From the NCBI RefSeq assembly GCF_000716715.1, contig NZ_JNYJ01000033.1, positions 30,032-94,031 on the forward strand: 64,000 bases of DNA. Direction: 5' to 3'. How positions within the stretch are numbered: the first letter of the stretch is position 1; the number at the start of each line of letters is the position of its first letter. The position numbers were made by a program, and so were the translations under genes. The notes below the pieces were generated by a model. It made no database searches. It was not told the DNA's origin and was given only the letters and a program-made list of their open reading frames with translations. This document shows positions 23,637 to 32,351 of this stretch, piece by piece. The stretch is from Dactylosporangium aurantiacum. GTDB taxonomy: Bacteria > Actinomycetota > Actinomycetes > Mycobacteriales > Micromonosporaceae.

Positions 23637-26006
23637 GTGACGCGGGACGCGCTTCGATCTTCGGCGAGCCCCGGGGCCGGTGTGGACCGGACCGTCCGGC
23701 GTTGCGTCGTGGCGACCGTCGCGGTGGCGGTGTCCGGCACCGCCTGGTGCGTCGCCTATCTCACCGTCGGCGCCGGCACGGAGGCGCTCGCGTACACGTT
23801 CGCGCCCGTTGGCGGGGTGTTCGCGGCCGTGGCCGTGCACCGGCTCGCCCGGCGCGGCGACCTCGCCCCGGTGGCCCGCCGCTTCTGGCGCGCCGCGCTG
23901 CTCGCCGTCACCGTCATCACCGTCGGGTACGCGTGGCTGGCGCTGGACATGCTCACCCACGCCGCGCAGGCGCGCACGCGGACCATGCCGGTGCCGGCCG
24001 CGGCCTGCGTGGCGATCGGGTTCTGCGTCGCCATCTGGGCCGTCGCGCGGGTGCCGGTCGCGGCGACCGGCCGGGCGGAGCGGTGGCGGATGCTGCTGGA
24101 CCGCACGATCGCGTTCCTCGGCTGTACGGCCGTGCTGTGGTACGTCGGCCTCGCCCCCATGCTGTCGGCCCGTGAACCGTGGAGCCGGCAGGCGATGGTG
24201 CTGGTCGGGCTGGCGTTCCTGGTCACCGTCGGCGCCGCGACGAAGGTCTCGTACGTGATGGGCGGGCCGGTCGACCGCACCGCGATCCGGCTCGTCGCGG
24301 CCGCCGGTGGGGTCCCCGCCGGTATCGTCGCGGTGCTCGCCGTGCAGTACGGGTACGCCGGTGGGGTGCCCGCGCAGGCGATCGTGATGCCGTTCGCGCC
24401 GGCGCTCGTCGCGTTCGGGGTCGCCGCCCAGCGCCGCGCCGACCTCGGGCCGCGCCGCGACCAGGGACGCAGCGGCGTGCTGCTGCCGTACCTGGCGGTG
24501 GTGGCCGTGGACCTGCCGCTGCTGGCGTTGGCGTGCGGGGCGCCGCTGCACTGGCCGAGCCGGGTCGTCGTCATCGCCGCCGTGCTCGTCACCGGGCTGG
24601 TCACGGTGCGGCAGTTCCTCGCGTTCCGGGAGAACACGCTGCTGCTGCGCAACACCCGGCTGCAGGAGGAGCGGCTGCAGTACCAGGTCAGCCACGACGG
24701 GCTCACCGGCCTGGCGAACCGGGCGCTGTTCCGCGGACGGCTCACCACCGCCCTGGCCAGGACCGGCCGCGCGGCGGTGCTGCTCGTCGACCTCGACGAC
24801 TTCAAGACCGTCAACGACCTGCTCGGCCACGGCGTCGGCGACCAGCTGCTCGTGTCGGTCGCGCAGCTGCTGGCCGCCGAGGTGGGCGACGACGGGCTGC
24901 CGGTGCGCGTCGGCGGCGACGAGTTCGCGGTGCTGCTCACCGCCCCCGACGCCGACCCGGAGGAGCTGGCCGGCCGGCTCCTCGCCGCGCTCAACCAGCC
25001 CATCAGCGAGCACCGGCTGCTGGTGCAGGCGAGCATCGGCATCGCCGACGCCCAGCCCGGCGCGACCGTCGACGCGGTGCTGCGCGACGCCGACGTCGCC
25101 ATGTACACGGCGAAACAGCGCGGCAAGGCGAGCTTCGTGCGCTACACCGAGGGCATGGGCGAGCCGGTGCTGGCGCACATGCAGCTCGGCGGGGAGCTGC
25201 GGCGCGCCCTCGACGACGGTGAGCTGCGCGTGGTGTACCAGCCGATCCTGCGCCTCGCCGACCACCGGGTCATCGGCGTCGAGGCCCTGGTGCGCTGGCA
25301 CCACCCGACCCGGGGCGTGATCAGCCCGGCCGAGTTCATCCCGGCCGCCGAACGCACCGGCCTGATCGTGCCGCTGGGCCGGTACGTGCTGCGCGAGACC
25401 TGCCACCAGGCGGCCGCGTGGCTGGCGGAGTACGGGCCGGACGCCCTGGAGGAGGCGGGCCTCAACGTGTCCGCCCGGCAGCTGCACGACCCGGACTTCG
25501 TCGCCGACGTGACCGCCGCCCTCACCGACAGCGGCCTGCCCTGCCGGCGGCTGGTCCTCGAGGTGACCGAGTCCGCGGTCCTGCGCGGGCAGCAGGTGTC
25601 GCGCACCCTGTACGAGCTGGACCGCATGGGCATCCGCCTGGCGCTGGACGACTTCGGCACGGGCGAGTCGTCGCTGAGCCTGCTGCGCGCGTTCCCCGCC
25701 GCGATCGTCAAGCTGGACAAGTCGTTCGTGGACGGCATCGAGATCGACGACGGCCGGCCCGCGGCCGCGGACGCCCGGCAGGCGGTGGCCCGCGCCGTGG
25801 TCCAGCTGGCGCACGCGCTCGGCCTGGACACCGTCGCCGAGGGCGTGGAGAGCGCCGAACAGGCGGCGGTGCTGCGCGACCTCGGCTACACCGTCGGGCA
25901 GGGGTACCACCTGGCCCGGCCGATGACCGCCGGGGAGTTCGGCGTGCTGCTCGACCGGCAGCGCTCGGCGCCGGGCCTCACACGTGGCAGCGCAGCCGCA
26001 CGATGA
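23637..26006 (+). CDS. Membrane GGDEF-EAL cyclic-di-GMP protein
   Basis: A 789-residue protein. The first 320 residues hold eight or so membrane helices (an integral sensory module). A diguanylate cyclase domain follows at about residues 345-505, with SHDGLTGLANRALF, LVDLDDFKTVND and an intact GGDEF motif (RVGGDEFAVLL). An EAL phosphodiesterase domain lies at about residues 525-780 with GVEALVRWHHP, NVSARQL, LALDDFGTGESSLS, KLDKSFVDGI and GVESAEQAAVL. Both active sites look complete, so the protein could make or degrade c-di-GMP under control of the membrane sensor. GTG start at 23637. Its end overlaps the convergent gene by 29 bases. Confidence 0.93.
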   Translation: MTRDALRSSASPGAGVDRTVRRCVVATVAVAVSGTAWCVAYLTVGAGTEALAYTFAPVGGVFAAVAVHRLARRGDLAPVARRFWRAALLAVTVITVGYAWLALDMLTHAAQARTRTMPVPAAACVAIGFCVAIWAVARVPVAATGRAERWRMLLDRTIAFLGCTAVLWYVGLAPMLSAREPWSRQAMVLVGLAFLVTVGAATKVSYVMGGPVDRTAIRLVAAAGGVPAGIVAVLAVQYGYAGGVPAQAIVMPFAPALVAFGVAAQRRADLGPRRDQGRSGVLLPYLAVVAVDLPLLALACGAPLHWPSRVVVIAAVLVTGLVTVRQFLAFRENTLLLRNTRLQEERLQYQVSHDGLTGLANRALFRGRLTTALARTGRAAVLLVDLDDFKTVNDLLGHGVGDQLLVSVAQLLAAEVGDDGLPVRVGGDEFAVLLTAPDADPEELAGRLLAALNQPISEHRLLVQASIGIADAQPGATVDAVLRDADVAMYTAKQRGKASFVRYTEGMGEPVLAHMQLGGELRRALDDGELRVVYQPILRLADHRVIGVEALVRWHHPTRGVISPAEFIPAAERTGLIVPLGRYVLRETCHQAAAWLAEYGPDALEEAGLNVSARQLHDPDFVADVTAALTDSGLPCRRLVLEVTESAVLRGQQVSRTLYELDRMGIRLALDDFGTGESSLSLLRAFPAAIVKLDKSFVDGIEIDDGRPAAADARQAVARAVVQLAHALGLDTVAEGVESAEQAAVLRDLGYTVGQGYHLARPMTAGEFGVLLDRQRSAPGLTRGSAAAR

Positions 26007-26445
26007 GCACGTCGCCGGGCAGCCGCTCGAGGTACGCCGCGATGTCCACCCACGTCCACGGCTCGGTGCGCCCCTCGCGGTGCGGGCAGCCGGCGAGGCT
26101 GTCGCACGCGCCGTGCACCGGCCGGTAGTTGCGCTCGATCCACCAGCCGGCCAGGTCCAGCAGCTCGCCCGGCCCGCCGGCGCAGGTGCCGTCCGGCCGC
26201 GGCAGCACGGTGCGGGGGTCGTCCGCGGCGCCCGGCCGCATGCGGAACCCGTGGCTGGCGGCGATCGTCCACGGCTGCCACTGGTCGCGTTCGGCCGGGT
26301 AGCCGCACATCGCCTCGAAGGGCGCCATCGCGGCGCCGAGCGCGCCGGCCAGGTCCGCGCCCGCCGACGGCGGCAGACACACGACGATGCCCAGTCCGGC
26401 CGCCGGCGCACTGTACGGCCACCTCTTATTGCAACTCGATGGCAA
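25978..26445 (-). CDS. Hypothetical protein
   Basis: Up to 155 residues of a soluble protein with no family I can name. The core GLGIVVCLPPSAGADLAGAL, YPAERDQWQPWTIAASHGFR and LLDLAGWWIERNYRPVHGAC reads like a real protein with several Cys and Trp residues. The start is uncertain: an ATG at 26445 has no ribosome site, and an AGAGGTGG site near 26420 points to an out-of-frame GTG. The gene converges on the GGDEF-EAL gene. Confidence 0.5.
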   Translation of the reverse strand: MPSSCNKRWPYSAPAAGLGIVVCLPPSAGADLAGALGAAMAPFEAMCGYPAERDQWQPWTIAASHGFRMRPGAADDPRTVLPRPDGTCAGGPGELLDLAGWWIERNYRPVHGACDSLAGCPHREGRTEPWTWVDIAAYLERLPGDVLIVRLRCHV

Positions 26446-26543
26446 TTACGGCAGACTCGCAATTGACGGGCGCGGCGGCGCCCGGCGCGATGGTCCTCAA
26501 CCGGACCGGGCGCCGCCACGTCCCCGGAAAGGACCACGCCCGG

Positions 26544-27071
26544 ATGACCGAGCTGCTCGACGCCACCCGGTTCCTCGCCCTGCGCGCCGGGCTCGCCGAC
26601 GTCTACCGGGCGGTGTTCGGCCGGGCGCCGTGGAGCGAGCCACCCGCTGCGGCCCAGGCGTTCGCCGACCGGCTGCCGGACGAGGCCGGGCAACCCGGGT
26701 TCCGGGCCGTGGTCGCCCGTGACGGCGGCGGCACCCTCACCGGGTTCGGCTACGGCTACCTGACCCCGTCACCGTTCCCGACCGGCCGCAGCTACGACAG
26801 CGTCCGCGCCGCGGTCGGCGACCGTGCCGCGGACACCCTCAGCGGCACGTTCGAGGTCCTGGAGCTGGCCGTGCGCCCCGACGCGCACGGGCAGGGCACC
26901 GGCCGGAGCATGCTCACCGCCCTCGTCGCCGACCGGCCGGCGTGGCTGCTCACCGCCACGTTCGCGCCGGGGGCGGTCGCGTTCTACGACCGGTGCGGCT
27001 GGAAGCGGCTGGGCGAGGCCGACGACATCGTCGTCTACGGCGCGCCGGCGGGCTCAACCGCGGGGCACTGA
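26544..27071 (+). CDS. GNAT-family N-acetyltransferase
   Basis: A 175-residue GNAT protein. The acetyl-CoA loop is visible in LELAVRPDAHGQGTGRSML (motif A, Q-x-x-G-x-G/A), and motif B in AVAFYDRCGWKRLGE. The acceptor is unknown. GGAAAGGA precedes the ATG at 26544. The frame continues upstream to 26439, but that part has no ribosome site and no domain. It converges on the GH6 remnant. Confidence 0.88.
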   Translation: MTELLDATRFLALRAGLADVYRAVFGRAPWSEPPAAAQAFADRLPDEAGQPGFRAVVARDGGGTLTGFGYGYLTPSPFPTGRSYDSVRAAVGDRAADTLSGTFEVLELAVRPDAHGQGTGRSMLTALVADRPAWLLTATFAPGAVAFYDRCGWKRLGEADDIVVYGAPAGSTAGH

Positions 27072-27076
27072 CCCCG

Positions 27077-27850
27077 TCACGGCAGCGGCGGGTAGGCGTT
27101 GGCGAGCAGGCCGCGGAAGGCCGCCGGGAACCACTCGCCCGCCGGCGGGGCCAGCGGCAGCGCGCCGGTCGGGTTGTAGCCGTTGCGGATCCCGCCGCCG
27201 TACAGCGGGTCGCACATCGGCTGCACGACCCGGTTGTCGGTGTCCGGGCGCAGCGGGTCGCTGGAGCCGTCGGACTCCCCCGGCGGTTTCATCCACTCGT
27301 AGGCGTCGATCCCGGCGGCGGGGGCCGATCGGGGCCGCTCCCCCAGCCCGGCGCCGGCCTGGTTGCACCAGTTCATGATGCGGTACCGCCGGTCGACGCG
27401 GGACTGCTCGACGAACACGTTGCGGTTCGTCGACGTGCTCGCCAGGCTCGGGCGGGCCGGGCCGCCCCAGCCGTTGCGGGACGTGTCGATGAGCATGCCG
27501 ATGCCGGTGGCGAAGCCCTCACCGACCAGCCGGGTCCGCAGCGCCTGCGCGAAGGACAGCTCGTCGACGACCGTGTTCCAGTCCGCCCACCGCGACCGGC
27601 GGGCGCAGCCGGTCGGGGGCGTAGCGCAGCGCCCGCACGTACACGCCGCTGGTCGCCGCCTCGGTGCACGGGTCGACGAACTCGGCCCGGTAGCGGGTCA
27701 GCTCGCCGAGGGCGAAGTCGCCGGTGGAGTACGCCCGTTCGCAGTCGCGGCCCGGCAGGTCGTTGAGCACCAGCTGGACGTAGCCGGTACCCTGCGCGAG
27801 CGCGGCGTCCAGGTGCGCCCGCAGCGCGGACGGTGGCCGGCCCGGGTGAA
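27077..27850 (-). pseudogene. GH6 cellulase remnant with deletions
   Basis: Pieces of one glycoside hydrolase family 6 gene are present in order. A middle piece (YVQLVLNDLPGRDC, then SGVYVRALRYAPDRL) joins, with a frame change near 27600, to a long C-terminal piece (WNTVVDELSFAQALRTRLVG, GIGMLIDTSRNGWGGP, NWCNQAGAGLGERP, DAYEWMKPPGESDG) that ends at 27077. The C-terminal piece matches GH6 cellobiohydrolase ends and keeps the late catalytic-site loop. About 100 residues are missing at the junction, and the signal peptide and N-terminal part are absent. No intact enzyme can be made. It abuts the end of the broken FAD gene. Confidence 0.78.
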
Positions 27851-27852
27851 AG

Positions 27853-28583
27853 TCACATCCGGCAGGCGAGCCGGGCGGCGGTCACCGCGCTGTGGAACGA
27901 CACCTCGCTGAGCAGCCCGGGCGCGGCGACCATGTCCCCGGCGAGGTACACGCCGTCGCCCCGGTCGACGGCCGGCCGGTCCCGCCGAGGGTGCGGGCGT
28001 GCGCGGCGAGCCGGTCGACGAGGCCGTTCCAGCCGCCGGTGACGTACTGTGCGGGCGGGTTCGGCGCGAAGACCCGCAGCAGGCGTGGCCAGACGAACGC
28101 GGCCGACAGCCGTCCCGGGTCGGCGTCGAAGGTCGCCACGCCCATGAGGTTCGCCGCGGCGTCCGCCGCCGGGTCGCCGTGCCGGTCGCGGATCCAGGTG
28201 CGGAAGTCGGCGTCGACCGGTGCCCGCCGGCGCCGGGCCGCGAGGACCGGCAGCAGCGCCGCCGGCGGGGTGCGCCGCAACCGGCCGCCGCGGCGGAAGC
28301 GGAACCCGGCGAGCCCCGCGGCCGGCACCCCGCCGGCGGCGCCGATCAGGTCCCGGTCGGCGAGCCACCGCCACCAGGGCCCGTCGCGGTACAGCACGTG
28401 CGGGCCGTCATGCGCGACGTACGGCCCGGTCGTCGCGCGGGCCCGGCCGCCGAGGGTGCGGTGCGCCTCCAGCAGCCGCACGCGCGCGCCGGCCTCGGCG
28501 CAGGTGACAGCCGCGACAAGCCCGGCGAACCCGCCGCCGACCACGGTGACCCTCGGCGATGCCCCGTTCCTGATCCTCTGCAT
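27853..28583 (-). pseudogene. FAD/NAD(P)-binding oxidoreductase with deletion and frameshift
   Basis: From ATG 28583 the gene encodes an FAD-binding amine-oxidase/phytoene-desaturase-like protein: VTVVGGGFAGLVAAVTCAEA, then EAHRTLGGRARA and the GWNGLVDRLAAHARTLGG segment. Near 27985 the frame changes and only the C-terminal FAD-binding end remains (GDGVYLAGDMVAAPG, then SEVSFHSAVTAARLA), stopping at 27853. About 120 residues of the normal middle are missing. The gene faces a perfect ECF41 promoter and starts at, or a couple of bases after, the predicted transcript start, so it was probably the regulon target of the neighbouring sigma factor. Confidence 0.78.
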
Positions 28584-28591
28584 GGCGGTCA

Positions 28592-28618
28592 GACGACGTA
28601 GCCCACAATCGTGTGACA
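28592..28618 (-). promoter_or_regulatory. Perfect ECF41 promoter
   Basis: The minus strand reads TGTCACA-N16-CGTC, identical to the described ECF41 consensus. The -35 overlaps the sigma gene's ATG on the other strand. The expected start site, 5-9 bases downstream, falls within a few bases of the FAD gene's ATG at 28583, implying a leaderless or nearly leaderless mRNA. Confidence 0.85.
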
Positions 28619-29478
28619 TGGACGCCGGGCAGCGCTTCGAGCAGCACCGCCGGTACCTGTTCGCGGTCGCCTACCGACTGCTCGGCAGCGCCGCGGACGC
28701 CGAGGACGCCGTGCAGGAGACGCTGCTGCGCCGGTACACCTCGGGAGCCGACGACCTCGAGCACCCCCGGGCCTGGCTGACCACCGTCATCTCACGGATC
28801 TGCCTGGACATGCTCGGCTCGGCCCGCGCCCGCCGCGAGACCTACCCCGGCACCTGGCTGCCGGAGCCGCTCGCCGGTTACGACGACACCGACCTCGGCA
28901 ACGAGGTCGCGCTGCGCGAGTCGGTGCGCACCGCCGTGCTGCTGGTCCTGGAGACCCTGTCACCCGCCGAGCGGGTCGCGTTCGTCCTGCACGACGTGTT
29001 CGGCATGGACTTCGACCGGCTCGCCGACGTCGTCGGCCGCACCCCCGCCGCCTGCCGGCAGCTCGCCTCCCGGGCCCGCCGCCGGGTCAGGCAGGAGGCC
29101 CCGCCCCGCACGCCGGTCACCGCCGACGAGCACCGCCGGGTCACCGCCGCGTTCCTCAAGGCCACCGCCGACGGCGACCTCACCGACCTCCTCGCCCTGC
29201 TCGACCCCCGGGTCGTGCTGCGATCCGACGGCGGCGGCGAAGTCCTCGCGGCGCGCCGCCCGGTCCACGGCCCGCAGCAGGTCCTGACGCTGCTGTCCGG
29301 CCTCGGCCGCCGGTACGCCGGGGCGCGGGCCCGCCCGGTGCGACTCGCCGGCGGCCCGGGCTACGTGCTGGAGCTGGGCGGTACGGTCCTCGGCGTCCTG
29401 GCCGTCGACCTCGCCGGCGGCCTGATCACCGACCTGTACCTCGTGGTCGATCCAGCCAAGCTGCGCCGCCTCGCGTAG
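28618..29478 (+). CDS. ECF41-type sigma factor (second copy in window)
   Basis: A 286-residue ECF sigma factor. Region 2 is YLFAVAYRLLGSAADAEDAV, region 4 is LSPAERVAFVLHDVFGMDFD plus GRTPAACRQLASRARRRV. The SnoaL-like extension carries LRSDGGGEV and ends VDPAKLRRL, the counterparts of the ECF41 DGGG and NPDKL motifs (Asn replaced by Asp here). It is divergent from a broken FAD oxidoreductase gene with which it shares a perfect ECF41 promoter. The ATG at 28618 has no ribosome site, so the message may be leaderless. It shares only moderate similarity with the sigma factor at 4918-5805. Confidence 0.9.
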   Translation: MDAGQRFEQHRRYLFAVAYRLLGSAADAEDAVQETLLRRYTSGADDLEHPRAWLTTVISRICLDMLGSARARRETYPGTWLPEPLAGYDDTDLGNEVALRESVRTAVLLVLETLSPAERVAFVLHDVFGMDFDRLADVVGRTPAACRQLASRARRRVRQEAPPRTPVTADEHRRVTAAFLKATADGDLTDLLALLDPRVVLRSDGGGEVLAARRPVHGPQQVLTLLSGLGRRYAGARARPVRLAGGPGYVLELGGTVLGVLAVDLAGGLITDLYLVVDPAKLRRLA

Positions 29479-29508
29479 CCCGCGTCCGCCACCCGAGCAG
29501 GTGACGAC

Positions 29509-30090
29509 CTAGGCGGCCGGTGGTGGGGTCCGCAGGCCTTCCAGCAGCGTGAGGAGGTACCGGCGGGCGGTGGCGGACCGCTCGGCCGGGGTCTCGCAGT
29601 GAACCTCGGCGGCGTAGGCGATCCCGCACATCAGCGGCACCAGGTCGGGGGCGGTCAGGTCGGTGCGCACCACCCCGGCGGCGTGGGCTCGGGCCAGCAG
29701 GGTGGTGCCGGCCGAGCGCAGCGACTCCTTGAGCTGCGTGGTGCGCGGCAGGGCGTCACTGGCGGCGGCCGAGACCGTGGCCAGGGACGGGTCGGTGACC
29801 TGGGCCTGCACCGTGTGCAGCAGGAAGCCGGTCAACGCCCGCCAGGGGTCGGTGTCGCGCAGCGCCGCCTCGCCGTGCCCGGCGAGCGTCTCCAGGCACG
29901 GCAGGGCGACGGTCTCCAGCAGCGCCTCCGGCGTGGGGAAGTGCCGGTAGACGGTGCCGACGCCGAGGCCGGCGCGGCGGGCGACGTCGTTGAGCTGCAG
30001 CGGGGTGTGCTCGTCGACCAGTTCGCGGGCCACGGCGACGATGCGGTCCCAGTTGCGGGCGGCGTCCTTGCGCAGCGGCGGCCTGGTCAT
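29509..30090 (-). CDS. TetR-family repressor
   Basis: A 193-residue TetR protein. The DNA-binding part is RIVAVARELVDEHTPLQLND and VARRAGLGVGTVYRHFPTPE; the C-terminal helical domain is ligand-binding (LARAHAAGVVRTDLTAPDLV). It follows the SDR gene on the same strand after 40 bases, forming an SDR-TetR operon. Twin palindromes upstream of the SDR gene are its likely operators, giving autoregulation and control of the reductase. Confidence 0.9.
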   Translation of the reverse strand: MTRPPLRKDAARNWDRIVAVARELVDEHTPLQLNDVARRAGLGVGTVYRHFPTPEALLETVALPCLETLAGHGEAALRDTDPWRALTGFLLHTVQAQVTDPSLATVSAAASDALPRTTQLKESLRSAGTTLLARAHAAGVVRTDLTAPDLVPLMCGIAYAAEVHCETPAERSATARRYLLTLLEGLRTPPPAA

Positions 30091-30130
30091 GTGATCAGCA
30101 TATTTCGACCGCCTGCCCGAGGGCCGGCCG

Positions 30131-31027
30131 CTACGCCGCCGTCAGCGGCGCGTGCCGCTCGCTCAGTCGGCGCACGGCCGCGACGACGCCGGGCCGCGTC
30201 GCGGGCTTGAACGGTGGCACCGGCTCCCCCGCCGCGCCGATCACGACGCCGGTGCGGCCCTCCAGCGCGGCCGCGGTGCCGGCGACGATCGACGGCACGG
30301 CGGCCACGGACGCCGGCCCGGCGGTCGACCGGGCGAACCTGCGCCGGACCAGCGGCCACAGCAGGCGCAGGCCCGGTGAGACGATGCGCGGGTCGTCCAT
30401 CGTGCCGGTGGTCATGTCGGTGGCCGCGCCACCGGGGTCGGCGGCGAAGACCGACACGCCCGACCCGTCCAGCCGCGCGGCCAGATCGAGGGTGTAGACG
30501 AGGTTCGCGAGCTTGGCCCGGCCGTACCAGTGGAAGCCGTAGTAGCCACCGGGCGGCTCGACCGCGTCGAACACCCGCCTGGCCACCCCGACCGCGCCCG
30601 AGGTGACGTTCACGATCCGGCTCGGCGCGCCGGCGGACAGGGTCGGCAGGAGCAGCTCGGTGAGCAGGTACGGCGAGAGGTGGTTGACCACGAACGACGC
30701 CTCGACGCCCCCGACGTCCCGGCGTTCGGCGAACATCGCGCCGACGTTGTTGACCAGCACCTTCAGCGGCTCCCCCGAGCCGGCGTGCTCGGCGGCGACC
30801 CGCGCGGCGAGCGCACGGACCTCGTCGAGCGAGGACAGGTCGGCCGGCAGGAAGCGGGCCGGATGCGCCGGTGCCGTCGCCGCGATCCGCTCGACCGCCC
30901 GGGCACCCCGGCCGCCGTCGCGGCCGACGACCGTGACGGCGAAGCCGTGCGCCGCCAGCCCGACCGCCGTCTCCAACCCGATGCCACCGGTCCCCGCCGT
31001 GACGATCGCATGCTGTCGCACAGTCAC
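30131..31027 (-). CDS. Short-chain dehydrogenase/reductase
   Basis: A 298-residue SDR of the WW-oxidoreductase/retinol-dehydrogenase-like kind. Cofactor loop TAGTGGIGLETA (an Ala in place of the usual Gly after T), VVGRDGGRG, VNNVGAM, the active-site Tyr/Lys in WYGRAKLANLVY, and PGGAATDM. The cofactor is likely NADP. It is first gene of the operon with the TetR repressor. Confidence 0.88.
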   Translation of the reverse strand: MTVRQHAIVTAGTGGIGLETAVGLAAHGFAVTVVGRDGGRGARAVERIAATAPAHPARFLPADLSSLDEVRALAARVAAEHAGSGEPLKVLVNNVGAMFAERRDVGGVEASFVVNHLSPYLLTELLLPTLSAGAPSRIVNVTSGAVGVARRVFDAVEPPGGYYGFHWYGRAKLANLVYTLDLAARLDGSGVSVFAADPGGAATDMTTGTMDDPRIVSPGLRLLWPLVRRRFARSTAGPASVAAVPSIVAGTAAALEGRTGVVIGAAGEPVPPFKPATRPGVVAAVRRLSERHAPLTAA

Positions 31028-31036
31028 TCCTCAAAT

Positions 31037-31090
31037 CGGATAGTCCATCCACTTGAGGTGACCGTAGCAGTAAATCGGATGCGCTATCCG
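31037..31090. promoter_or_regulatory. Twin TetR-type operators
   Basis: Two related imperfect palindromes, AATCGGATA-GTC-CATCC (ending 31050) and AATCGGATG-CGC-TATCCG (ending 31090), lie 39 bases apart just upstream of the SDR-TetR operon. They share AATCGGAT(A/G)-N2-C-(C/T)ATCC. Confidence 0.65.
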
Positions 31091-31112
31091 CTCCGCGACT
31101 GTGGCGCTGGTC

Positions 31113-31727
31113 ATGCCTGCTGCTTCGAGACAGCACCGACAACGACCTGACAACGACCCTCACGACGACCCAGAGGACGACGAGGAACGGCACGGGTCGC
31201 CGATCGTCGCGGAGTTCCCGGTGGGCGGTGGCTACGCCCTCGGGCTCGACATCGGCGCCGGCTTCAGCATGATCAAGCTGGGCATGCGCACCCCGGACGC
31301 GGCCGGGACCCTGGAGCTGGGGTGGGACGACCGGGCGCGATGGCACCCCGACGCGCCGCGCTGGGCCGAGCTGCCGATCGACTTCGGCCCGCCGGCACCC
31401 GTCACGCCGTGGTGGCCGCGCACCCGGGACTGGCTGCACCGCGTCGACGGGCAGCGCAGCGCGGTGGCCTGGCACCGGCACGACGACGGCACGTGGACCG
31501 TCGACCAGCACGGCGTCGGCCGTTATCTGTACAGCCACCCGCGACCACCGCCCGGTCCCGCCGGACCGACCCCGCCGGCGGGCCCCGTCAGTGGCGCGCC
31601 CGGTACTCGGCCGACGTGGCAGGGGTCGTGTCGGTGCATCCGCTGCGCCCGCACAGGCAGGCGTACGGGAACGCCGGGAGGGTCGCGCCGGTGTGCCGTT
31701 CGTGCGCCGCGATCTGGCGGTGGATGA
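31113..31727 (+). CDS. Hypothetical protein, C-terminal limit doubtful
   Basis: About 204 residues. The N-terminus is acidic (DNDPHDDPEDDEERHG). A convincing middle follows with VGGGYALGLDIGAGFSMIKL, GTLELGWDDRARWHPDA and SAVAWHRHDDGTWTVDQHGV. I do not recognise the family. The last 45 residues overlap the kinase gene on the other strand and look like its antisense, so the true end may be lost or frameshifted near 31590. It is divergent from the SDR-TetR operon. Confidence 0.45.
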   Translation: MPAASRQHRQRPDNDPHDDPEDDEERHGSPIVAEFPVGGGYALGLDIGAGFSMIKLGMRTPDAAGTLELGWDDRARWHPDAPRWAELPIDFGPPAPVTPWWPRTRDWLHRVDGQRSAVAWHRHDDGTWTVDQHGVGRYLYSHPRPPPGPAGPTPPAGPVSGAPGTRPTWQGSCRCIRCARTGRRTGTPGGSRRCAVRAPRSGGG

Positions 31728-32349
31728 CGTCGTTCTCATGACGGCGGCGTGACGACAGCTCCCGCCCCGGTCGTAGCCGCGCGAACGGCGCCGTGGCGGT
31801 GCTGACGGCCGCGCGCACCGCCGCCAGGACCTGATCCCAGTCGACGTCGGTCGGCACTTCGACGACGCGACCATCGGCGGCCAGGGCCGCTGACCGCAGG
31901 CGTGCGTCGATCACCAGATCGCGCTCGACCAGGGCCTCGACCCGCTGGGCGGCGGCATCCTCCCCCGCCGCGAGCCGGCGCAGTCTGGCCGCGCGCGTCC
32001 ACTCGGCGGTGGTGACCAGCCAGATCGCGCCGGCGGGCGACCACGTCGCGGCCGCCCGCGGGTGCAGTTGCGGCCCCTCGACCAGGGTCGGCACCCCCGC
32101 AACCTGGGCCGCCCGGACATCGTCCAGCACGGTGGGGAGTCTGAGGGCGGACGTGCGCTCGAACTCGTCCGCCGCGGCCACCGGGCCCAGGGCGAGCACG
32201 TCGCCGAGCGGTGGCCCGAGGGGGCCGAGGCGTTCCAGGTGGTCGTAGGTGTAGGCGTCGACCGGGTGCAGCGGGAGGTCCAGTTCGCGGGCGAGCCGGC
32301 GGGCGATCGTCGACTTGCCGGAGCCCGGGGTGCCCCCGATCCAGAACAT
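31588..32349 (-). CDS. P-loop ATPase/kinase-like protein
   Basis: A 253-residue protein beginning MFWIGGTPGSGKSTIARRL, a textbook Walker A loop at residues 5-13, typical of small-molecule kinases such as AAA_17/AAA_33 types. A candidate Walker-B-type strand is GVPTLVEGPQL. The C-terminus carries Cys residues (YACLCGRSGCTD) that could bind metal. The ATG at 32349 comes two bases after the stop of the alpha/beta-hydrolase gene (TGACGATG), so the two are translationally coupled. Substrate unknown. Confidence 0.78.
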   Translation of the reverse strand: MFWIGGTPGSGKSTIARRLARELDLPLHPVDAYTYDHLERLGPLGPPLGDVLALGPVAAADEFERTSALRLPTVLDDVRAAQVAGVPTLVEGPQLHPRAAATWSPAGAIWLVTTAEWTRAARLRRLAAGEDAAAQRVEALVERDLVIDARLRSAALAADGRVVEVPTDVDWDQVLAAVRAAVSTATAPFARLRPGRELSSRRRHENDVIHRQIAAHERHTGATLPAFPYACLCGRSGCTDTTPATSAEYRARH

Positions 32350-32351
32350 CG

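Noticed and set aside
26430-26475. Repeats of GCAATT before the GNAT gene as an operator
   Set aside because: Copies are short and irregular and no regulator gene is adjacent; AT-rich promoter sequence explains it as well.
23508-26693. 1061-codon minus-strand open frame
   Set aside because: Antisense to the GGDEF-EAL gene, whose motifs are complete on the plus strand; low-complexity composition.
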